A stretch of DNA of 64,000 nucleotides from positions 422,865,757 to 422,929,756 of the forward strand of contig NC_081415.1 in NCBI RefSeq assembly GCF_030272615.1, in the 5' to 3' direction. Positions within the stretch are counted from its first letter, which is position 1, and each line of letters starts with the position of its first letter. The DNA comes from Cryptomeria japonica. Its lineage: Eukaryota > Streptophyta > Pinopsida > Cupressales > Cupressaceae. A program made the translations under genes and the position numbers. Shown here in pieces: positions 56,395 to 64,000 of this stretch. The notes under the pieces were generated by a model that was given only the letters and a program-made list of their open reading frames with translations, was not told where the DNA came from and did not search any database.

Positions 56395-57263
56395 GTAAGT
56401 CATGAATGAATATTTTATTATATATATTAATAAATATAAATATTGAACATGTTAATACATATGTTAATGAATATAAATAATGAATACTTTATTACATATG
56501 TTAATGAATATAAATCAATGAATAGTTAGGAATATAAGTTAATAAATGTGAATATTTGATAATGGACATTTTTTGAATATATGTTATGGAATACATGTTA
56601 AGTTAGGAATATGTAAATGTGAATGGAAAGTAGTAATCAATTATAAAATGTAATATAAATGTGATTATATGATGGAGGCTATAAGGAGGAAAATCCCTTA
56701 GCCTAATGGAGGGATTATGATAATCCCTAGTAGTAGTATATACTCAATATTTATATGCATATATATGGCTTGGTTGACTAAGTTCATCCAAGAAGAGACG
56801 GATCTAGTCGGTCCCCTCTGGTAGACTTGGATGATGAGATGCATCATCCAAGGAAAGGAATGGATCATATAGGATGGTCTTCCTTGGTATGGCTTGGGTG
56901 TAAGGAATTACATCCAAGACAAGAATCGAATTAACCTTTGATTTCCTAGATGGCTTGGGTGTAAGAAATTACATCCAAGACAGGAATCAAATTAACCTTT
57001 GATTTCTTGGATGGCTTGGGTGTAAGAAACTACATCCAAGATAGGAATCAAATTAACCTTTGATTTCTTGGATGGCTTGGAACCAAGATGGGTTCCAAGA
57101 AGGCAAGTTTCACAGCCACCTAAGGATATGTCCCAGTACTGCACTTGTATCCTTTTTATTAAATAAGAATTGAGATTAGCATTAATTAAGTAATTTAAGT
57201 TTAATTGCAAATTAGATTAGATATATATGTATATTTGTTGTATTTCTAACAATCTGTTTGCAG
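56395..57263 (+). other. Candidate intron in element H
   Basis: The donor GTAAGT follows CACGCACAG. The acceptor TTTGCAG follows a T-rich stretch (TTGTTGTATTTCTAAC) that also offers a branch-point-like CTAAC. Length is 869 nt. No flanking protein-coding exon is evident, so any splicing would be in a leader RNA. Confidence 0.4.
56765..57097 (+). other. Cluster of six stem-loops with compensatory stem changes
   Basis: All share CTTGG at the 5' foot and CCAAG at the 3' foot. Stems: CTTGGTTGA/TCATCCAAG (56769), CTTGGATGATG/CATCATCCAAG (56826), CTTGGGTGTAA/TTACATCCAAG with loop GGAA (56893), the same stem with loop GAAA (56954), the same with one mismatch (57015), and CTTGGAACC/GGTTCCAAG (57076). 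Copies three to five are a tandem repeat of about 61 bp. The upper stems differ in sequence but remain complementary. Confidence 0.75.
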
Positions 57264-57403
57264 GACAGTGGTCTCTAACTAGTAGGGACATTACACTGGT
57301 CTAGGATGCCTCTAAAAGATGCTGCTCCTCGTATCTTCCTCTTGACCTCCTTCAAAGACGAAATAAAATCTCTCCAAAGGATATGCAATGGCACTCCAAC
57401 CAT

Positions 57404-57413
57404 TTTGATACCA
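57404..57413 (-). promoter_or_regulatory. Primer binding site of element D
   Basis: The minus strand reads TGGTATCAAA straight after the LTR; the first eight bases match the initiator Met-tRNA primer site of plant copia elements. Confidence 0.75.
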
Positions 57414-57907
57414 TGTGAGATTATGCTTGAAGCAACTCAGATCAAAGAGACCAATATATAGCACAATGATAAGAGAGATAAAATATGACAAGAATAAACT
57501 GTATTCCTATCAAGATACAAAAGAGATCAACTGGATCATCAAGAATTACATACAATGTAGATGAGCCTGCTTATAAAGGAAACGCTAAGAGATAAGAGAG
57601 GACATAATGATGACATGTGGCTCAATGAGATGCAAGGGTAGGTAGGGGTAGGTAGGAGAAATAGTAAAATATTCCACATGAGGTGGATCACCCACTGAAG
57701 GTAGAATTATCACTCCACAATAAGTGGATATGATAAAGTAACAACAAGATCACACCATAAAAGGTGTAAATTCTCCTACATACACACTCCCAATGTATGC
57801 ACATCTCCCTAAGTGTCTCATATGCAAACTAAAATGTTATTCATGTACCTAAGTAAACTTAAGTAAAGTGTAATTATATCCATAATGAATAAATAATTAC
57901 ACCAACA
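57414..57907 (-). repeat. 5' LTR of element D
   Basis: The repeat is 494 bp, TGTGAGATTATGC to TTACACCAACA on the plus strand. It has a duplicated GGGTAGGTAGG step near 57640 that the other LTR lacks, explaining most of the length difference. Confidence 0.92.
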
Positions 57908-58854
57908 TATTGTCCTAAGGGGTCATATGGTGTCATAAGGGGCCATATCGTGTACTAGGATGTTAAAAGGGGTCATATGGTGTTCTAAAACATGTGTCAT
58001 ATATGGTCCTAAGGGTCCACACATGTGTTAGAACACCATATGACCCCTTAGGACACCATACGACCCCTTAAGACACCATATGACCCATTAGGACATCATA
58101 TTGTCCTAAGGGGTCATATGGTGTTGTTAGGGGTCATATGGGGTCCTAAGGGCCCACACATGTGTTAGAAAACTATTTGACCCCTTAGGACACCATAAGA
58201 CCCCTAACGACACCATATGACCCATTAGAACACCATATGATCCCTTAGGACAATATGATGTCCTAATGGGTCATCTGGTGTCCTAAGGGGTCATATGGTG
58301 TCCTAATGGGCCATATAGTGTTGTTAGGGGTGCTATGGTGTCCTATGGGTTCTAACATGTGTAGGAACACCATATGACCCCTTACGACACCATACGACCC
58401 CTTAGGACACCATACAAACTCTTAGGAAACCACATGACCCATTAGGATATCATATTGTTCTAAGGGGTCATATGGTGTCCTAAGGGGTAATATGGCGTTC
58501 TAATACGTGTGGGCCCTTAGGACCACATATGACCCTTAACAACACCATATGACCCCTTAGGACTTGATATGACCCCTTTTAACATCCTAGTACATGACAT
58601 GACCCCTTATGACACCATATGACCCCTTAGGAAAATATGATGTCTTAATGGGTCATATGGCGTCCTCTCCTTTTCTCCTTCCCCCTCTCTCTCTCTCTCC
58701 CTTTCCTCTCCTCTCTCTCTCTCTCTCTCTCTCCCCACTTACCCCCCCTCTCTCTCTCTCACCCTCACCCTCACCCTCTCCCCTTCTCTCTCTTTCTCAC
58801 CCCCTCCCTCTCTCTCCCATTCTCTCTCTCACCCTTTGCCTCTTCATCTCCCCT

Positions 58855-58894
<40 letters not shown>

Positions 58895-59030
58895 CCTCTG
58901 CCTCTACCTCTCCCAATCTCTCTCTTTCTCTCTCTCTCTCTCTATCACTATCACTATCCCTATCTCCCCCTTATCTCTCTCACTTTTCCTATATGTAAAG
59001 AAATCAGATATCAAATATTTATCCGATATC
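57908..59030 (-). repeat. Right arm of the fold-back structure
   Basis: The same motif of about 20 bp occurs in both orientations as in 41262-42137, then a CT-rich tract (58665-58984) with an AC run near 58869-58893, then ATATTTATCCGATATC (59015-59030), the inverted match of the left outer edge. Arm length is 1123 bp, close to the 1109 bp of the left arm. ORFs of Leu/Ser/Pro repeats in the CT tract are spurious. Confidence 0.75.
58665..58984 (+). repeat. CT-rich microsatellite tract with an AC run
   Basis: Long TCTCTCTCTC and CCCTCTC runs with ACACACACAC inside (about 58869-58893). Confidence 0.9.
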
Positions 59031-59824
59031 CAATTCCTCTGCATTTGGGCACCAACGTTCAAATATTGGGTGCCAACAGAAATTTTGGTGAACATATAAA
59101 AAATATGTTTAGCTATCAGATATCCGATATGTGGACCACACAAAATAGGAGTGTGGTCTGTATTATGCATTCCAATGGTCCTATCATTTGTGTTGCAGGC
59201 GACAAACAAGAGTTTTCAGACATACAGGGTGACAAAATTTAGCTTTTCAGAGATTCTTCTAGACAAATTTGTCATTGGCAATCATTTTAGAGCATCTTTA
59301 TGGAGGTATAATGGGAAGTATCAATCATCGAAAGCATAAACGTGAAAGAAAGCTTTCAAATGAGTAAATTGAAGTATATAGACAAAGAGATAGAGAAGGT
59401 CATAGGAGGAGAAGACAAGGTATGTCAAATATTGGTGAAGCCTTTGCAAATGTTACTTCAAGTGAAGAGGAAATTTAATTTGAAAATGTTGAGCAAGTTA
59501 TTGAAAATGAAAATGAAAATGTAGATTTTGATATTGGAAATATTGAACATGATATTCAAATTGGGAATGACAATGTTGAAATATATATTAAAAATGTTCA
59601 ACATGATATTGAATTTGTTTTGATTAATTAAAAACAAGTTTTTGAAAGGAACCCAAAACCTTGTTACAAAGTAGGAGAAAGATAAAGCATAAAAGAGGCA
59701 TAAAACAACAGTGCATGATCACCCACACATAGAACAATTCCCGGTCAAAATAAAAAGGGAACACAATACAAAGGAAGCAACACTAGACAACCAAAGGAAA
59801 GAACAAAGACAACACGAGGACAAC
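59031..59824 (+). other. Stretch with a short broken Asn/Glu/Ile-rich frame, function unknown
   Basis: From an ATG near 59310 one frame reads MGSINHRKHKRERKLSNE, a stop, a charged stretch, another stop, then repeats of the form NIEHDIQIGND and NVQHDIEFV to a stop near 59630. I recognise no family. The rest of the stretch is non-coding; GATATCCGATAT near 59120 echoes the fold-back edge. Confidence 0.25.
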
Positions 59825-60483
59825 TAAATGTTTCTCATAAGTTCTTCAGCATGAACCACCATCTGCTTCATATTGATCACAAAATTTTTCATTTCTTCCA
59901 ACTCGTTTTCTTTGATATCAACATGTTTTCGAGTGTTGGCCCTTGTTCTTTTTTCATGACCCTTCTTCTCCATCTGATCCTTATCATCCTCCTTGCCTTT
60001 AATCTGTTCAAATTTGTTAATCAGGATGTTAACATGGTCAACAGTGGCCTTAAGGATCTAGAATTTTTGCTTGGCAATCCTCTTCATAATAAGATCCATC
60101 CTATCCACTATGTTGACCAAATTGCTCGGGTTAGTATCCAAACCCTTAGTATCTTTGTTCCCTTCCAGCTCCTTCACCTTCTTTTCCATTTCCAGAATTT
60201 TACTAACCATAAAATTGCTTTAGCCTTGTTAATAGTAACCATTAATTCTTTTACATTTTTTAGAGAGAGGCTTCTCACCCATATTAGCCTTTTTGATCAC
60301 ATCGAGGTCAGTCTTCAAGTCACTAATCTCTTTTGCCATTTTGCTAATGACCTCACAAAAACCCTTGATGTTGTCATTACCAATGTCACAATGACAATCA
60401 TTTTGATTTCCCATGTTGTTGTCCTGACCCTCATTCAACATTCTTTGTGTGCTTAGGTTCTCCCCATGATCACCATCCAGCAT
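59825..60483 (-). pseudogene. Broken coiled-coil coding remnant, family unknown
   Basis: The minus strand from 60483 reads MLDGDHGENLSTQRMLNE, then MAKEISDLKTDLDVIKKANM, to a stop at 60229-60231. Continuing in phase or nearly so it gives ILEMEKKVKELEGN, IVDRMDLIMKRIAKQKF and ELEEMKNFVINMKQMVVHAE, ending near 59824. The helical Lys/Glu/Leu pattern resembles a coiled coil such as a Gag or C-terminal tail of an element. The longer plus-strand ORF over the same bases is hydrophobic and is the shadow of this pattern. It ends right at the border of element G. Confidence 0.4.
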
Positions 60484-60489
60484 TTCATC

Positions 60490-61660
60490 TGATGAATACT
60501 AAGAGGGGGGGGGTGTGTGAATTAGTATACCAAAAAATACTATAATCAATCTTTTAAACAGTTTAGTAGATAACCAGTGCAACAGATTCACTAATAAACC
60601 GGTTAAGATAAGTGCAAACCAAATAGAAAACAAAGCATTCACCCACAAGAGCACAATCACCATAACACAAGATATTTGATGTGGAAACCCAAATGAGAAA
60701 AACCATGGTGAGAAGTAACTCACAGGTAACTATTTGTATAACAGTAACCAGGCCGGTTAAGGTCAGACCGGTTAAGGTCATACAATATTCTTCACCAGAA
60801 CAGATCCTGTTAGGAATCTAGATCTTTGTTAGGAGATAAGTCTTGTTAAAGACTACCTTGTTAAAGGATTTCAGATCCATAGTTGTGAACCACCTTGTTA
60901 GAGGATTTACAAAGGCTTTGCTGGGCCTACCCGGTTAAGGATTTCAGACTTATCGAAGATATTAGTAATCAACAAGTGAATGATCTAGATAATAGCACAA
61001 TATGCTTAGTTAGATCCTTGACAACTCATTGTTAATGCATTTCAACATAACTTCAGTCTTCAATATCTCCACACTCTATCTCTTCACACAAACCTAATCT
61101 TCTCTTCGATGATCACACATAACCTTTTCTATTCTATATCTCATACATGCAAACCCTAGACATGATATCCTTATAAATGAATCTGATTTCATGTCGGTCC
61201 AACATATTTAGACTATAAGTGCCTAGCTACAGTGCATTTAGACACAATTTGGTAACGCGGCACAAACACACCGCCAACGTGTCGGTGGATGATAACTCAT
61301 CACACATTACAGTAATACCGGTTGGTAACTCATCATAGATATATACCGGTTAATACAATATACCGATTATCGATTGTAAAAAATGAAGACTGGAATATCA
61401 TAGTGTTTTGATCAAAAGTTTACCACTTGGGTCCTTTGTACCGCTTGAGATCCTCGAACCGCTTGGGGTCTTCATACCACTTGGGATCTTTAGTCAATCT
61501 GTGACCAGTAAACCATCTTCTACAAAATACCGATAATCTAAAGACTATACATTCAATAATACATAATATCGGTTGGAATAATTACTGGTTGAGCATAACT
61601 CATACATCAATAAAGTGTGTGTCCATCGATGACAATCAAAACATCATCAAAATGCCAACA
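60490..61660 (-). repeat. 3' LTR of element G
   Basis: On the plus strand it starts TGATGAATACTAAGAGGGGG and ends ATCAAAATGCCAACA, 1171 bp. ATACTAA (60496-60502) and TTAGTAT (60522-60528) flank the G-run, the same layout as the GTACTGA/TCAGTAC pair in B and C. ACCGGTT words are frequent. Confidence 0.82.
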
Positions 61661-61679
61661 ATCTCCCCCTTTGGCATTG
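61661..61679 (-). promoter_or_regulatory. Polypurine tract of element G
   Basis: The minus strand reads CAATGCCAAAGGGGGAGAT and then the LTR start TGTTGG. It is identical to element B over 32 bases across the junction. Confidence 0.88.
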
Positions 61680-61914
61680 ATGGCAACACTTAGGAAAATT
61701 TTGACATCTAAGTGTTTTTACAACAATAACACAAAAGATGCTACAATCAAAATTACTCCCCCTAAGCATATACACTACCCCTTTTGCAAAACTTACAAGT
61801 AAGTGCATAAAATGGTAACATTCACCAAAATTGTAATACACACTACTCCCCCTTTGCCAACAATGACAAGGTAATGCAAACTATCCTTTTTATAAAATAA
61901 CACAGAGTAGATGT
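61680..61914 (-). other. 3' untranslated region of element G with G-rich boxes
   Basis: Minus-strand boxes GGCAAAGGGGGAGTAG, CAAAAGGGGTAGTG and TTAGGGGGAGTAA occur between 61860 and 61750, parallel to those of element C at 31418-31620. Confidence 0.6.
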
Positions 61915-63989
61915 TCATGACAATAAGGAATGAAATTTCTCAAAAACAGATTTAAAATTCTGCACAAAAATTTTCATGTCCAATGTCCATGACTCAAGTA
62001 ATGAGGTAGCAACCTCACTTTCAGTCTTCATTTGGAATGCCAATTCTTCCATTGCATTGATGGTACTCAGCTCTTGAGTTACTATGATGGCTTCCAAGTT
62101 GAGAAAACATCTCTGAAGTACCTGCAGTTTTGGCAATAGGAGCAGTTGAAGCTCCTGCAAATCTTTAGTCTGGTTGCTGATCTCTAAGTCCATCTTGGCA
62201 GTCTGACGCTAAAAATGATGAACAGTTTGCCCATAGGTAGTGAATAAGTCATAGGACATCTTGAAGTTGTTGATGTATCCCTGTAACTGCGGTTGGAGTT
62301 AAGCTTTCTGTTTGAGCACATCTTCACAAAACAGCTGGGGTTGGCAGATTTTACTCAAAAGTAATTTACCCTCATCCATAGCAACACTGATGCCATTCTG
62401 CTGCTTCAGTAGTTGTGTCCTGAATTCATTCATTTGTTTGACTAAGGCAGTATTGAGTGCCTTTTCATGATTCTTTCTTGCAGTTGCTTCAACAACATCT
62501 TCCAAGCATTGTACCTGGTCCTCTACTATGGTACAAAGAAGTTTGAGCTTGGATAGAGAGGAGTTGGTACTGGGGAGATTAGTACTGGGAACTAGACTGG
62601 TAAGGGTGTCAACTGCAATTTGTATGACATCCTGTTCTTTCTTCCTCCGCAATTCTTCCAGTCTCTCATGTGCAAGTTTGATGCCTCGAAGTAGCTCAGA
62701 CTCATCTTGAGATTGAGTCAGACATGCAAGAGTTAGATCAATAGGACTGGAGGAATCAACCTGTTGGGTTTGATCACCGGTTGCCTTAGGAGTCTGCCCT
62801 CCTTGTTCGATTTGGATCTCTTCTTGTTTTCTCTTCTCTTATTCCTTCTCCTCTTCCACTCTTTTCTTTTCTTCCTCCTTCTTCTTCTCTTCATCTTTCT
62901 TTTTCTCCTCTTCTTGTTTCTTCTCCATTTCTTCCTTCTTCTTGTCCTCTTCCTGCTTTTTCTTCTCTTCCTCCTTCTTCCTTTCTTCTTCCTTCCTCTT
63001 GTCTTCTTCTTTCTTCTTCTCTTCTTCTTTTCTCTTATCTTCTTCTCTCTTCTTCTCTTCTTCTTTTCTCTTATCTTCTTCTTGCCTTGCTTTTTCCTCT
63101 TGTTCTTTCTCTGTCTTCTCTTTGTCATATTTCTCTTTTTCAGCTTTTTCCTTGTCCCGTTTCTCTTTCGCATCTTTTTCTTTGTCCTATTTCTCTTTCT
63201 CTTTGTCAGGAGTGACATCCTCATTATCTAATGCATCAACATCAATAGGGTCAATTTTCTCTATAACTCTTTCACCTTGACTGTCAAATACCTCATCCAG
63301 TTGGCCTAAGGATAGGTCAGGTTCTTGATCAACCTTCTTGGTGGCTTAAGATACTTGGTGTATTTCAACAACAACTTTAATATGTATGTGTGTATCCTTT
63401 TCTACTTTAGAAGTTTTACCTTCTAATAACCTGAGTCGCCTCCTTCTCATAAAGAAGATTCCTTTGTTCTTATCCATAATTTCGAATAACTCAGAATTAG
63501 AAGCATCAGGAAAGTATTGTGCAAAAATTTTCTCCCCGATCTCTTGTTCTCTCTCAATGACAATGCGCCATTTATTATCCAAAGAATTATACAAAGAATT
63601 TGGAGTAACAGATTTGATCTCAGAAGGCGGCCGATCATTAAAACATAAATATTTAATGACCTCCTATTCTACCTCCTCTTTCTCACTATCATTAAAGTCA
63701 TCAAAATGTTCCTTCAAGTCATCAAGAAATTTCCTCCTAATATTCTTTATTGTCCTTTGACAATGTGTCATTGGTTTATAAGAAAAATATCTATATTTAC
63801 CGGTGCAGAAGTTGCAGGTACATTACCGGTAGACTTCATCTTTTTTCTTGATTGCCTTGTCTTCTTTATTTGAATCTCCAGTTCAGTGTCTTCTTCCTCT
63901 AGTGAGTGATTCCTAGATTTCCGCTTCCTCTCAAATACTTTAGTTGGAATGATCTTAGGTTTCTTTTTGGCTGGTGACTGCTGGGTCAC
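61915..63989 (-). pseudogene. ORF2-like coding region of element G, C-terminal part
   Basis: The minus strand from 63989 gives a basic stretch (AKKKPKIIPTKVFERKRKS, EEEDTELEIQIKKTRQSRKK). After a frame change near 63765 comes a long frame to 61915. That frame contains KFLDDLKEHFDDFND, then a 61-residue block (63418-63600, NSLYNSLDNKW...YFPD...FF...LLEG) that aligns without gaps to residues 586-646 of ORF2 of C, with about 20 identities counted by eye. Next is a Lys/Glu coiled coil (63230-62820, DKEKDAKEKRDKEKAEKEK) and Leu-rich helices to the end. Stops occur near 63655, 63349, 63190, 62842, 62299 and 62210. Order basic-block-acidic/coiled coil is the same as in C. The overlapping Lys/Arg-only reading at 62733-63224 is a shadow frame. 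Confidence 0.68.
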
Positions 63990-64000
63990 TTTCGGACTGG

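Larger units (their letters stand above)
55021..57295 (+). mobile_element. Element H: putative 2.28-kb solo LTR inside element D
   Basis: The stretch starts TGTCATGTCTCC and ends GGGACATTACA, a TG...CA pair with an imperfect terminal inverted repeat (TGTCATGTCTC against TGTAATGTCCC). The flanking pentamers are TTGGT (55016-55020) and CTGGT (57296-57300), one mismatch. The interior has no coding domains. A consensus splice donor CAG-GTAAGT at 56394/56395 and an acceptor TTTGCAG ending at 57263 favour the plus orientation. Removing it joins two parts of the leader of D. It carries a cluster of paired stem-loops near its 3' end. Confidence 0.62.
42138..57907 (-). mobile_element. Element D: pol-less Ty1/copia derivative carrying nested insertions F and H
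   Basis: The LTRs are 42138-42621 and 57414-57907, and the target duplication is TATTG at 42133-42137 and 57908-57912. The primer site on the minus strand begins TGGTATCA at 57413, so the 5' LTR is on the right. Removing F (43196-53432) and H (55021-57295) leaves about 2.3 kb of interior. It comprises a long leader with a GC-rich island, a Gag N-terminal fragment (42877-43089) and a 3' untranslated part. No protease, integrase or RT is present. This is a deletion derivative or a non-autonomous family that kept only the start of gag. Confidence 0.9.
60490..64000 (-). mobile_element. Element G: copia-type element, 3' part, continuing beyond the window
   Basis: The left (3') LTR is 60490-61660, followed on the minus strand by the polypurine tract and, further in, coding sequence homologous to ORF2 of element C. 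The LTR edge and tract match element B closely. The primer site, 5' LTR and any gag or pol lie beyond 64000, so whether G is autonomous cannot be told, and no target-site duplication can be tested. Confidence 0.82.

Noticed and set aside
58609-58998. Leu/Ser/Pro-rich ORF
   Set aside because: It is a translation of the CT microsatellite.
59851-60456. 201-codon hydrophobic ORF on the plus strand resembling a membrane protein
   Set aside because: It is the antisense of a Lys/Glu/Leu coiled-coil frame on the minus strand, which naturally reads as Phe/Leu/Ile-rich.
62733-63224. 163-codon Lys/Arg-rich ORF on the minus strand
   Set aside because: It is a shadow of the GAA/AAG-rich coiled coil; the neighbouring frame (DKEKDAKEKRDKEK) is in phase with the domain upstream and the helices downstream.

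Overview
The window is a repeat-dense piece of a large plant nuclear genome. I find no intact host gene, tRNA, rRNA or prokaryotic feature. Almost everything that can be identified is an LTR retrotransposon or a repeat. Low gene density, deep nesting and old-looking Ty3 and Ty1 families would suit a gymnosperm or another large-genome seed plant; that is inference, and the species cannot be read from the sequence.

Layout. Positions 1-11890 are the 3' part of a Tat-lineage Ty3/gypsy element (A, + strand): protease, G-patch, reverse transcriptase, RNase H, a second archaeal-type RNase H, integrase, then an antisense plant-mobile-domain ORF, satellite-like repeats, a polypurine tract and the 3' LTR. 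11891-13620 is an LTR-like AT-rich fragment with a TATA box. 13621-23528 is non-coding, interrupted by a putative 4.86-kb solo LTR (E, 14515-19370). 23872-38916 is a complete Ty1/copia element (B, - strand, TSD GTTTA) with a single-frame gag-pol carrying six in-frame stops. Its left LTR was hit by a complete non-autonomous copia-type element (C, 24947-32886, + strand, TSD ATCGG/ACCGG). C encodes a five-zinc-knuckle Gag-like protein and a 1115-codon second ORF of unknown family, but no pol. B sits in a tandem duplication of about 430 bp.

41029-42137 and 57908-59030 are the arms of a fold-back structure built from a motif of about 20 bp in both orientations and flanked by GA/CT tracts. A pol-less copia derivative (D, 42138-57907, - strand, TSD TATTG) landed almost at its centre. 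D was in turn hit by a complete non-autonomous Ty3/gypsy element (F, 43196-53432, + strand, TSD GTGTG) and by a putative solo LTR (H, 55021-57295). The right end (60490-64000) is the 3' part of another copia-type element (G, - strand). Its LTR edge and polypurine tract match B, but its coding region is homologous to ORF2 of C.

How the parts may work together (inference). A and F share the core of their polypurine tract and a bulged hairpin downstream of their coding regions, so F looks like a non-autonomous partner of A-like elements. B and G share 32 nt across the polypurine tract/LTR junction, so G could use the B machinery. C and G define an ORF2 family whose function I cannot name. Insertion order from nesting: B before C; fold-back array before D; D before F and H.
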